Source: Erodium maritimum (Eukaryota; Streptophyta; Magnoliopsida; Geraniales; Geraniaceae). From it: 64,000 nucleotides of DNA. The position numbers and the translations under genes were made by a program. The notes beneath the pieces are model-generated. The model saw nothing but the letters and a program-made list of their open reading frames with translations, was not told the origin of the DNA and made no database searches. Positions 45,923-56,488 of this stretch are shown here, in pieces. The stretch spans positions 50,214,546-50,278,545 of the forward strand of contig OY997589.1 of the NCBI GenBank assembly GCA_963921825.1, in the 5' to 3' direction. Each line of letters opens with the position of its first letter. Within the stretch, counting starts at the first letter, position 1.

Positions 45923-48900
45923 AATTCGAGTTAGGGCTGCGGCGCCAACACGTCTCCGATGCTTTTTTCCGGGCGCGACAGACCAAATTCGATGGAGAAT
46001 TGAAGGTGTTGCTCACGCCGGCGTCTCCTACAACCAGTACCCTGTTCCCCAAGCTCTATTTTCTCTTCTCTTCGAAAACCGCGGCGCTTAGTGTTGGTTG
46101 AAGATCTGAAGAACTATTTGAATGGGGTTGTCGATCTAAAGAACTATTTGAATGGGGTTGTCGATATGAAGCTCACACAGGTATTCAACGTTTATCACTG
46201 CTGATTCAGGTCAGAGTTTTCATAGGGTGACTTCTCTAGAGATTATTTGAGCAAGTTTACAGAGGAAGAACTGAAGGCTCTAGGTTTCTCTCCTATTAAG
46301 GAGTCATGGTCACCTAGATGAAATACAAGGTTAGCACAGCAGAATCGGTAGAGCAATTTGGTTGCCGAAACTCATAATATTCATTCTTCCTCTTCTTCAG
46401 GGCCACCTCCGGGATTTGAAAATTTAGGGACTCCAAAAGTAAAGCCACAAATCTATCCACAGGGAAGAAAGCATAGACGAGGTCTTGAACATGACTTTTG
46501 CTCAGATTTTGGTAGAAGATGGAGGAGAAGGCTAGGGCCACCATTACCTCAAGATGGAGACAGAGGCTGGGGAAATGTTAAGCAAGGTTTGAGTGAGTAT
46601 TGGGCTTTCATAAGCAATGTTCCACCAAATTCCTCTCCACTCTGGTTAGAAGAACAATTCAGGGAAGCAGGAGGAATCATGACAGTTGAGGCACCAACAA
46701 AATCAAACCTGAGAGGTAGATTCTTTGCCTTCATTAGATTCAGGAATGAAGGAGGCCTGATGAATGCTATAGAAAATTTTAATAGTTGGTACAAAGTCTT
46801 TGTCACTAAAGCTTGGAGGAAACAAGATAAATCTTACCAACAATCATTGAACAACCTACAATGGAGAGAAAAGGTTCAACTTGACAAGGAACCTAGAACA
46901 ACAACTTTTGAGTCTAAGTTCCTTGAGACAAATCAATCCACCCCCTTAGGCTCAGTGGTTTATAAACACCTCCACAAGTTACAGAGATCACACATAGCAA
47001 TATCACTGAAGAATCTCAGTGCTCAAGCAATTTCAAGGGAGATGGCTTTGGAAGGGATATCAGAGATTGAAGTGAGAGACCTGGGCAATAGATGTGTTCT
47101 AATAACCTTTCCTGATGAGGAATATGAAAGACTAATGCTGAAAGAAAACACAAAGTGGTTAGATAACTGGCTGATAATTTTCCCTGATAGCCAAAAATGG
47201 AGTTTGAAGAGTGGAAGACTACATTGGGTAACAATTCAAGGAATTCCTTTTCATGGCTGGTGTGAGGAAACTATGGAGACAGCTCTACAAGGTGTTGGAG
47301 ATTTAGTATACACTCATCCTTATTCAACCAATGGACTCAACTTGGAGTTGGCTTATGTTTTGATTCACTCTTCCAACTTTTCGTCTTTCAGCAAGACTTC
47401 TCAGATCACACTTCAAGAGGTTAGTTTTAAAACACTTATTACTTCTGCTGATAAATTTCTTTTGCCTCAGTGGGAGGCTCCCTCTTATACTCCTACAAAT
47501 TCTGGAGCCAGTTCTGCTTTTTCTAGCCATTTCACTACTCCTACCCAATCTCATTTTGAGACTCAAAATCCACAAGTGTCAGCTAAGAAATTTATTCAGG
47601 ATACTAGTCCTCCAATATTTGTGGGGTCTGACAAGAAGATGGAAGAGAAAGTTGAGGAAGTGGTATTAAGAGGTGAAGATCAGGTTTTTCCTGATATTCA
47701 GAAGGAACATCACACTTTCATTGCTGACAAAGGAGAGGGTTCTTTTTTTATGCAGGGAGGATCCAAGAAATTGTCTAATTTGTTAGAGTTAGATATGAGT
47801 GCAGGAAACATTAGCCCTTCGAAGTCATTGGATTCAGATGCTATCTTACAAAATGCAGTAGTGAATGATACTTTTGATTCTTCTCTTGATTTTCCAAGCA
47901 ACAAACTTTCATTAGAAGGGGAAGTCTCTGAAACTCAAGCTCAGCAGGATTTTCAGCACAGTCAAGGACAGGAAGAGGAAGCACAGCTGGTATTGCCAAT
48001 CAATATCAAACCCTTGGATAAAGAACTGGTCCCTTTGGAATCAGCTATGGTAGATAACAAGATTGAGTTGGTAAGGGATTTAAGCAAAAGTACTTCTCAG
48101 AGTCCACTTTTAGATTTATCCACCAAAGAGGACTGTGTTGTGGAGGGAACTCAAAATTCAAGCTTCATTTTCTCTGGAAACAAAAGAATCAATTCTCAGT
48201 TATCCTCTTCTCAAAGAAAAAATTCATTAGTGAAGAGAAAGTCAAAAAAGCCACAGGTTTCCTACGTTTATGATACAAGATCAAAAAGAGGCAAAGAGAC
48301 ACCACTCCTACATTTATTAGATAAGAAGCAAAAAAAGAAATTCTCATCATCAACAGGAGCTACTGAAGAAATTAAAAGCCCTTGGGATTACTGCAAGTCC
48401 ATTGGTTTGAAGGCGTTTGTTGCTGATCATCTTGTCATAGATCAATTTGATAATCTAGAGGCAGAGATTAATCAAAAGGTAAATTTTGAAACCGATTCTG
48501 GTGATGACTTTGAAGACTTGGAAGGAGAAGAAGAAACTTGTCTGGATGAGATAGAATCTCAAGCCAGAAATCTCTTTTCTCATTAATTCTTGTTTTGAAG
48601 ATTCGGAGCTAGTAGATTCTTCTGGTTTTTTTTTGCTTCTTTGGAACTTTTTGGTGATTCTATTAAAGGATCAGGGAGTTCTTTTGTTTAGACACCTTGG
48701 GGTTCAACAAGTTGTTTGGCAAGGGTTTTGAGACTTTTGGGTTGCGATTCTGGTTTGTAGATACAGACCGGTCTTGTCGGGTTTCGTTTGCTGTTGGAGA
48801 CTTTGTTATTTCTGTTGGACTCATCCTTGAGTTAGTAGGGTAGCTTGGGGTAATTTTGTTGGGATAAGGGTTGTTTTTAGCTCTTGCTTTGCAAGCATTT

Positions 48901-49094
48901 AGTTTTTGTTATGGTTGAGATACGGTTCGGTTTTGTGACTTGAACTTCAAGCTTCGTAGATTGGGGTTTTGTTCTTATCCTTGGGGGTACTAGTTTGTAA
49001 TAGTTTGGTGACTTGAGAGTTTGTATTAACTCTTGGCCTTTTCTTTATTTCAAAGAATTGGACCATCAATAAAACATTTACTGATAAAAAAAAA
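45923..49094 (+). mobile_element. ORF1-only LINE (about 3.2 kb) with TSD and poly(A)
   Basis: The direct repeat ACAGTAATTGA lies just left of the element (45912-45922) and just right of a nine- to ten-base poly(A) tail (49095-49105). Between them are a leader of about 430 bases, one long open frame and a T-rich 3' UTR, but no endonuclease or reverse transcriptase. A leader plus a full ORF1 argues that this is a complete unit rather than a 5' truncation. It is comparable in architecture to mammalian HAL1 (half-L1) elements. Confidence 0.85.
46358..48586 (+). CDS. LINE ORF1 protein, RRM-like, 742 codons open
   Basis: RNA-binding (gag-like) protein of a LINE, expected to coat the element's RNA. 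The frame opens after TAG 46349-46351 and contains no stop for about 745 codons. No in-frame ATG occurs before codon 108 or so (about 46679). The natural start was probably at 46358, where TTG GTT GCC now stands, so the initiator may be lost. Residues about 80-160 form an RRM (AFISNV as RNP2, RGRFFAFIRF as RNP1). Residues about 200-380 resemble the DUF4283 region of plant retroelement proteins (LHWVTIQGIPFHGWCEE). The rest is acidic and Ser-rich, with basic patches (KRKSKKPQ) and an acidic end. There is no CCHC knuckle. A frame this long without stops indicates a young element or past selection. Confidence 0.85.
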   Translation: MVAETHNIHSSSSSGPPPGFENLGTPKVKPQIYPQGRKHRRGLEHDFCSDFGRRWRRRLGPPLPQDGDRGWGNVKQGLSEYWAFISNVPPNSSPLWLEEQFREAGGIMTVEAPTKSNLRGRFFAFIRFRNEGGLMNAIENFNSWYKVFVTKAWRKQDKSYQQSLNNLQWREKVQLDKEPRTTTFESKFLETNQSTPLGSVVYKHLHKLQRSHIAISLKNLSAQAISREMALEGISEIEVRDLGNRCVLITFPDEEYERLMLKENTKWLDNWLIIFPDSQKWSLKSGRLHWVTIQGIPFHGWCEETMETALQGVGDLVYTHPYSTNGLNLELAYVLIHSSNFSSFSKTSQITLQEVSFKTLITSADKFLLPQWEAPSYTPTNSGASSAFSSHFTTPTQSHFETQNPQVSAKKFIQDTSPPIFVGSDKKMEEKVEEVVLRGEDQVFPDIQKEHHTFIADKGEGSFFMQGGSKKLSNLLELDMSAGNISPSKSLDSDAILQNAVVNDTFDSSLDFPSNKLSLEGEVSETQAQQDFQHSQGQEEEAQLVLPINIKPLDKELVPLESAMVDNKIELVRDLSKSTSQSPLLDLSTKEDCVVEGTQNSSFIFSGNKRINSQLSSSQRKNSLVKRKSKKPQVSYVYDTRSKRGKETPLLHLLDKKQKKKFSSSTGATEEIKSPWDYCKSIGLKAFVADHLVIDQFDNLEAEINQKVNFETDSGDDFEDLEGEEETCLDEIESQARNLFSH

Positions 49095-49105
49095 ACAGTA
49101 ATTGA

Positions 49106-49679
49106 TATAATAAAACAAATGACATCACTATATTTTTGTCCACAAGTTTTGGAAGGAGGAGCTGATGTCATATCATGTAAACCGTGGATTTTTCAAAATG
49201 GAAAGGACATGCGCAGCGCATTGCAGTCACATGTCAAAAATATATAGGCATAATTGTGCTGACCAATTAATGAAGACAAGTATTGCTCGGCCCAACCCTG
49301 TCCATCCATGTTTAGGAAGTTTTGTTAGGAATGTCCATCTAATTTGCATGCACAAATTTTGCTTGTTCCCGGTAATGAAGATATTTTAGGAACATTATTT
49401 AAAATAAAGAGTAATCATATATAAACCAAATTAGGTGAGTGTGACACACCTAATTTAGTCTTCAATAAACCAAAGTAATCATTGTTTATTTTAACACTAT
49501 ATTTGAAACAATACAATTAAGAATGTGAATTAATTAGAATGCAGTCTAAGATTTCTCATCTGCAAGTTAAAGATTACACTTTCATTTTTATTGAAGTTAG
49601 TCTACAAGTGACCATCAATTTCAAACATAATCTTATATGCTTCCAACAAACTACAAGTTCGAAAATAAACTTTCAGAAA
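49106..49679. other. Unassigned AT-rich spacer
   Basis: No domain, tandem repeat or transposon end recognised. Short plus-strand frames only. The right edge runs into a LINE ORF2 fragment. Confidence 0.4.
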
Positions 49680-51380
49680 TATAAAGTATTGCTTTTAAAT
49701 TCTAATTGAGTTACTAGGGCTTAGATTACTGATATGTAAGGCTGCTTAGAAATGGATTTACCTTTTGACTATCTTGGTTTTCAATTGGGAGCCAATCCAA
49801 GGTTGGAAAAGACTTGGGAACCAGTAGTAAATAAATTCAAGAAGAAGTTGAGCTTGTGGTAGGCCAAACACAGATCCTTTGGAAGAAGAATCACCCTTAT
49901 TAAGTCTTCCCTTACCTCACTTCCTTTGTATTATATGTCCCTATATAAAGCTCCCAAAGGTGTCATAAATAAAATGGAAAGATGGAAAGGAAGATTTCTC
50001 TGGAATTGGACTATCAATAAGAAGGTTTTGAACAAAGTTAGGTGGAATCTCATTTGTAGGCCTAAATTGGATGGAGGTTTGGGCATCAAAGATCTCCACA
50101 TCATGAACAATGCACTATTGGCCATATGGTGGTAGAGATTTGCTCTGGAGAAGGACTTCTTATGGAAACAACTTCTGTGTTCTAAGTATGGTTGGGATGC
50201 ATCAGCTTGGGACTTATCTAAATTGATGTTACACAATGGTATGAGCTTCTTGTTACATATTGGATCATTGTTGGCCTCTCAACATTTTGCTAATATTTTT
50301 GGGGTTGTGGGACTCCAATGGACTGTGGTTTCTGGTAAGAGAGTTGTTTTTTGGAGGACATTTGGATCTCAGTCACTCCTCTTAAACATAGATTTCAGAG
50401 GTTATATCATCTCAGCACATATGAAGCTGCATTGGTTTCTCATTTCTATTATGGTGGGTATTGGATTCTACATTTCAGAAGACATTTGAAGGGTTGGGAG
50501 AAGGGTCAGTTTGCCCTTCTAAGTCAGCTACTTAATAATTTTTAGTTTCTTGTTCCTAGTGAGGACAGGGTGACCTAAATCATTGATGATAAAGGTTTTA
50601 GTGTTAAGAAAATTTATCAGGCATTAGATGAACATGTTGACTTGATTCTCCAGTTGCCTTCTCTTCTTTGGTGCCCTATCCTCCCTCCCAGAATAGTTGC
50701 ATTTGCTTGGTTGACCAGAGGATTATATGCAAATGACATCTGGTGTCCTCTTTGTTATGAGGAATCAAAGGAGTTGGATTACTTATTTATTAGGAACAAA
50801 GTGTCTTGGAGTATTTGGACCTCTTACTTACATTGGTGGGGATTATCTACATGTTGATATGACTCAATCAAAGAATGGTTTATTGCTTGGAAGCATCTTC
50901 ATCCCTCAAGGTTCAAAAAACACTAGTCAATGTTTGCATCAATTATCATATGGAGGATCTGGTTGTGCAGGAACAAGTACATATTCAACAATCATTTGGA
51001 GGAGCCTGAGGTCATTTTGCAACATATATAGAGTGATTCATATCAGTTACTTAGGGCCAAATTCAAGCAGGGATTCTCATCCCCTTTTTCCTCTTGGATA
51101 TCTAATCCTAATCTCTGGTTCTTCAAGAGTAACCCTCTAGGGAGGTTGACTTAATTTGGTGATCTTGTTTGGACTGGTGTCAATACAGATTTGGGGGGGG
51201 GCTAATATTTTGGTTATTCTGCATTATTGTTATAATTTTTGGCTTAAGTACAAGTCTGAGAAGAATTGGACAAGTGAAATTCATTCGTTGCATTACTGAA
51301 AGGGTGTTTTTGGACTCAGTGGGTCGTAGTCTTCATTTAGGCCCTTTTCCTTTGGTTGGTTGGGAGTTTATTAGTTAGTC
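49680..51380 (+). pseudogene. 5'-truncated LINE ORF2 fragment (RT C-terminus to zf-RVT)
   Basis: Starts in the RT thumb region (LPFDYLGFQLGANPRLEKTW at about 49757) and continues through LPLYYMSLYKAPKGVINKME at about 49926, FLWNW, and WNLICRPKLDGGLGIKDLHI at about 50043. A zf-RVT-like segment follows at 50642-50860 (ILPPRIVAFAWLTRGL, CPLCYEESKELDYLFI). Several frameshifts and stops are present. No endonuclease or RT active site remains. It is a different LINE subfamily from 41640-45701. Confidence 0.85.
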
Positions 51381-51536
51381 TGCATTGCTGTTAGGGTATT
51401 GAATATCGACAACAATTTTCAACCGCCGCCTCAACCTTTTCATCTACGGCCTATGTCAACGTCTTCGTCTCCGACCTTTCTCGGTTGTTGTGTTTCGTTG
51501 ATATCTTCCTTAATCGTGATTGAAGATCGTGCATAT

Positions 51537-53710
51537 TGTTGGGTCTCTAGGTAGGGTTGGAGATGAATCAACTCGCAGCGGAAAATCAATGAAAACCAAG
51601 AGACGATTAAAACCATGAAACAACTAACAAAGAATGGATTCACAAGAAAAAAATTCAGCACTATTTCTTACCAAAACAAGAACACCGGTTAACGAATGAT
51701 TGGCTTGAGTCTCCAAGACGCCTACGTATCCACATGGGAATCAAAGGCACATAGTCCTTCTCTTTGAGGACTCAAGAACACAAAAATGGAGGTGGGAGCT
51801 TGCCAAACCCGAAATTGTAGGGAGAGAGGGAGAGAAGTTGTGTTTCCTATTCTTGTCTTGTGTTTGTTATGTTGAAAAAAGGTGACTTAAACATAACAAA
51901 CCCCATACTTGTCCAACTAAAGGCATGGGACAAGTATGATGTCAAGTAAGGTGTAAATAGGACAAAGTATGGCTAGACAAGATGGGGTTAGGTGGTGAAT
52001 CACCAACACCTTAATCCTTGTCTTGCTTACTTAGTACTAATTAGGGAAAATATCAGATTGGTACCCTTAACTATACGCTTTTAACACATTGGTACCCTTA
52101 ACTAATTTAATCACTAAAATGGTACCTTAAGTTTTCAATCAGTAACACTTTAGTGTTTTCCCTCCATTTTTGGACGGAAAATGGTCATGGTGGTGGAGAT
52201 GAAGGCTGGGGAAGAAACAGAATGAAGGAGAAATAGAATGAAGGAGGCGTATGTATGAAATAACATGGGGGAGATGAAGGTTGCGTCAGAGAAATAAGGT
52301 AAAAGAATAATTAGGGTTTGAACTTAGAGGGGTATTTTTGTCATTTTTTAAAAGTTTACGGTCATGTGCATTGCACATGACCATTTTCCGTCCAAAAATG
52401 GACGGAAAACACTAACGTGTTACTGATTGGAAACTTAAGGTACCTTTTTAGTGATTAAATTAGTTAAGGGTACCAATGTGTTAAAAACGTATAGTTAAGG
52501 GTACCAATCTGATATTTTCCCTACTAATTAATCAAGACTTGATTAATTAGTTTCATGGGGCTTGGTTGCATGGGCCTCTCATGGGCCTCTTGTAACATGG
52601 CCCGAGACCATTCCCAACGAGGTCCCGTGATGCGCTCATCGCCTCCAAGCCTTCCATACCAGAAGTGCCCAACATTATCCGACGTGATCAATCCCAAGAC
52701 TCCAAGACTTGTCTCGATCCGTAATGTCCTATTCACTTACGGGCACATGACCCAAAACCCAGTTTTTGTCATGTCCCGAGACAACTCCCTTTTGTCCATT
52801 CTCCATAAATGTATCAATGAGTTTCATCCTCCAGTGCGACCCTTAGGTTTATGCATGCCAATAGATCAACGTAAAATCCCATTTTACTTGATCCTATTTA
52901 AGTGGCAACTAACGAGACTTTAGTATTGCCTGACACTGCATAACGAATCGACCATATCGATTCTAACCTTTCCGTCGTCCCTGTCATTATCTCTTTATCT
53001 CCGTTATCTTGATTGAGATAAGGCATAGAGCCGTCATTCTTATTATTCTCAATCAATGTTCCTTGATATGTGAGATGACTGAATATATGATACCCAGTAT
53101 CATGTGCATGGCCATGCTATTCTTTCAGTCACTCTCGATCAAGCGGCCGAGAACCGATATCTTTCCCATACCGTAGTATAGGGATAAATCCCTTAGCCGT
53201 CTTTTGGGTCACTCATGCAGTCCATCCCCAAGCCAATCCTGGCCGTTATGGAAGCCATGTTACAGACAACGTTAGGCTCAGGTCAAAGTCAGTTGTTTAC
53301 TGCATAGTGATCACAAAGACTCCTTGGTCTAAGGATACATGACAAGCTATGACAATGAATATGTTCATGACTTGATCTATGACACATATTCATGTCGGGT
53401 CGTCCAATATCATGTCCCACATGATATCTATGACCAGACTCTGGAATCCCATTCCAATGACTAACAGAACGTAAGCCATAAAGAGCCATCTTTCATACTA
53501 GTCGCTTCTAGTGAAGCTTTGTTGACTAGGGACCCATCGAGTGTGATCTATCTCGATCTATGGTTCTATTCGCATTGTGGGCATAAATCAGAGCACACAT
53601 CGATATATTACTCAAACACATAAGTAATATAAAGCCGCTTTAATTTTATTGCTAACGATGATATATACATTTGGACATTTAGGATTTAACTACAAGAACT
53701 AAGACTAACA
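51537..53710 (-). mobile_element. Solo copia LTR D (minus), carrying a MITE
   Basis: In reverse complement it begins TGTTAGTCTTAGT (53710) and ends CCCAACA (51537). Without the 478-bp MITE and its duplication the length is 1,687 bp, matching the other B-type LTRs. Flanks are CATAT (51532-51536) and CATAA (53711-53715), 4 of 5 matching, so it is a solo LTR with a slightly decayed TSD. It lies in the leader of the second LINE. Confidence 0.88.
52044..52521. mobile_element. MULE-type MITE (478 bp) in LTR D
   Basis: Begins GGGAAAATATCAGATTGGTA and ends with the complement, GATATTTTCCC. The arms are about 150 bases long (both include TTTTTGGACGGAAAA in opposite orientations). A perfect 9-bp TSD, TACTAATTA, lies at 52035-52043 and 52522-52530. 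The target is the edge of the LTR palindrome. The inner arm sequence (CCGTCCAAAAATGGA) resembles the arms at 6380-6400, linking it to the AT-rich element family. Non-autonomous. Confidence 0.95.
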
Positions 53711-54051
53711 CATAAGAGTCTCGACGAATTAGAGACTTGAGTCTCGCGTTGTAGGTCGTCGTGCGAGTCGCCCTCCGAGTTGTGGATCATCATGACAACA
53801 GTCTTTGGTTGTCGCCTCAATTGTTTGTTTCCAACCTGTCTCGACTATTGTGGTTTGCTTTGCTTGCTTGATCGCAATTTGAAGATCGTGCATCAAACTC
53901 TCTTAGAACCATATATTTAAGCGTTGTAGGTCGTTGTGCGAGTTGCCTTATGCGTTCCGGAGCGTCGTGGGAGTCAGTTTGGGAAAGCATTGTTTCTTCA
54001 CATAAGATCGCATTACACCGGTTTTGATTCATCGTTGTTTTTTGAAGTTTA

Positions 54052-55378
54052 TTGAGTATTATGGTTAGCTCTATGAAAGTGAGGAGGAGGAAGGAAAATG
54101 AGTCATGTTTGTCATTCTCCTCCTTGTGTTCGGTTATGATGTTCTTTTACAACACCAACTGTAAGATCGTATCACAACAGGTGAGGGAGACCTCCAAGGT
54201 TGCAGCAAGTAAGGAAGGAGGAGTCGACCATGTTCGGTCTATTCTGACGAAGTCACCCAAGATGGCTGGTGATGGGTGTGGCTCAGGAACGACCAAGTCT
54301 CCGGTGATAGTTTCCGGTACACCGCCCAAGCCAATCACAGGGAAATCGAAGGAGAATGGAGGGACTGTTGAGCATTCTACTGACCGTGTACCTGTGGTGA
54401 GGAACAATGGAACGATAGATCGTTTAGGTCGATCAAATGCTCCTACCATGGGGAAGGAAAGGGTATTAGTGGATGTAATTTTCAAGTGTCTGTTTATTTG
54501 CAATCTACCCATTGAGACATCAAAGGAGTGGATGCGAAACATGTTCGGGGTATTTGGTACCATTTTTTCTGTACAAGTACTGAAACTGCCGAACAAATGT
54601 GGAAAGTTCTTCGGCTTTGTCGTGTTCTAGACGCTGGAAGATGTTGTTCAGGCCATATAGAGCCTAAACGGAATCAAACTAAACGGGCATATCTTACTTG
54701 TAGCTAAAGCTCGCCTGCCACGTCCGAAGCGAATTGATAAGTCTGAAGCCCAACCAGCGAGGAGATCGGAGGACGAACTCCACCACGTTTGCCTCATCGT
54801 CAAGAACGAAGGATGCAAAGGTTTCAGTAGCTCATTCGGCACGAGCAGCTCGGACAACGGAGGACGACAAAGAGAATTTGGTTTCTGAGGCTTCTCCAGC
54901 ACCATCTCTTGAGGATGTGTTTGTTACTGCATGTTTGGAGGTGGATGCAGGTCGGATAGGTGACTCTTTGAAAATTACGGGCCAAGTCTTAGCTAAGTCA
55001 TTGACAGCTATGGGTGATATTCCCGTTGGGTCAAATGAGGTAGATCAGTTTGGTATTAGGTCACCGCTTTTGGACCCAAGTCATCAAGCCTTGGTTGCTG
55101 ATGCCAAGTCAAGTCAAAAGATGGTATCATCGTTAGTTTATGAGGAAATGGCGGGTTTGTTGGGAAATATCATTCCTCTTACAGTTTCAAATCTTATTCC
55201 TGTTCTTGTTACGACAGAGGTAACAAAGGAAGTGGTGGTTAATTTTGATCAAACATTTCCCGCTCTAAATCCCGAAGTCGTTAAGAAAGCAAAAGGAAAC
55301 AAGAAGACAAAACATTCGCAACTCTACACATATTCCATAAAAACCCAACTCAAGCTCACAACGATCAAAAAATTATAA
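54052..55378 (+). pseudogene. LINE ORF1 pseudogene with RRM
   Basis: The first frame (54052-54630) is Ser/Lys-rich and then reads LFICNLPIETSKEWMRNMFG and KFFGFVVF, the RNP2 and RNP1 of an RRM. After in-frame stops the domain completes with SLNGIKLNGHILLVAKARLP, the C-terminal half of the fold. A frameshift near 54760 leads into 54734-55378, an acidic/hydrophobic tail (SLEDVFVTACLEVDAG). The order RRM then long variable tail matches plant L1 ORF1 proteins. Stops at about 54629 and 54658 make it non-functional. Confidence 0.8.
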
Positions 55379-55634
55379 AGGCACAGCGTAGACAACATAT
55401 TTGGAGACATTTTATCAATATAGGGAAGATGGTTGACTGATTGTCTTCTTTTTCTTTTCGGGAGGTGCATGTTATGTTTCAGCTGTTCTACTTTGAAATC
55501 AGTTTGTTTTTGTTGCTTTTCGTTAGAAGAGCATTTTTTTGTCTCGGGATAATCCTCTTTTGGGTGGTGTTCCCCATCTTTATAATTTTTCTCAAATTTC
55601 AAAGATCAATAAATTCATTTCTTATAAAAAAAAA

Positions 55635-56488
55635 TAGTGGCGGTCTTTCTTACTATCTGTGTTACTGATTGTGTTAGAGGACTGGATTTTGGGCATTTCA
55701 GGTGGTTAATGTGATTTATTGAGTCATAAGAATTGGGGTGTGTAGTTTATTGTAAATCCAGTTGGGTTCCTTGCGCTTCAAGGTATTGATAGTGTGAGTT
55801 TTGGATTGCTTGCCTTCCAAGGAAATGGTTGGTTGGGTCTCTTTGTATTTGAGGCTGTTGTCCTAGTGTTTGGGACCAATTTGGGTCTCTTTAAGTTGTA
55901 TATTTCTTGAGGGCATTGCCCGTGGTATTGTCATTTTTTCCAAAGGCTTGGTCTATAAAAAAACAAAACTGCTGATAAAAAAAATTAGAATACGTCCTGT
56001 TTAAAATATATTATTTTTAATGATGATAATTTTTTTAATAAGTCGGTAACTGTCCTTAACTTTTCTTCTTGAAAAAGCACCTTTCACTTAGATCATTTAC
56101 ATCGTGCGAATCATGTCCTGATCTACGAATCATGATTTAGTAAGTTGCGAGTCCCGAATCGCACATTGTGGCATGCGTGGTTCACGAATCTGACTCACTA
56201 AAATACGAGTCAGTGAGTCGTGGGCCGACCAATGACTCACATTTGTGAATTGGTGGTTCGCGACTCATAGGGCGTAGGCGCCAATGAACGTGGCATGGAA
56301 GTAAAAAATTGACTGTTGGCCCCAATGTTCATGTAACGGGTATAATTTTTTTAATTGAAAAAAATCAGATTTTAACTAAAATAATTTCTATCTATAGATA
56401 TCTTCATCTCATTCATCAAACCACCAACATTTCTCTCAACTTTCCCTTCCAAAATCCCAAATTTCTCTCACAAATTTTGTCCGACGAC
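55635..56488. other. LINE-like 3' UTR remnant and 5' part of a Harbinger element
   Basis: From 55640 to 55990, a T/G-rich sequence ending in CTGCTGATAAAAAAAATT resembles a LINE 3' UTR with a poly(A), perhaps an older LINE tail. From 56080 to 56290 lies sequence rich in GACTCAC/GTGAGTC words in both orientations, probably the non-coding left part of the PIF/Harbinger element. Exact ends were not found. Confidence 0.4.

Larger units (their letters stand above)
51390..55634 (+). mobile_element. Second ORF1-type LINE, leader split by solo LTR D
   Basis: The leader pieces 51390-51536 and 53711-54050 fit together across the LTR. They contain two diverged copies of a unit of about 200-240 bases (CGACC-TCTCGG...GAAGATCGTGCAT, then CGTTGTAGGTCGTCGTGCGAG), like the 5' monomers of some LINEs. 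The RRM-type ORF1 follows (54052-55378), then a T-rich tail and poly(A) at 55625-55634. No ORF2 is present. No TSD was found, so the 5' limit is approximate. Confidence 0.55.
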
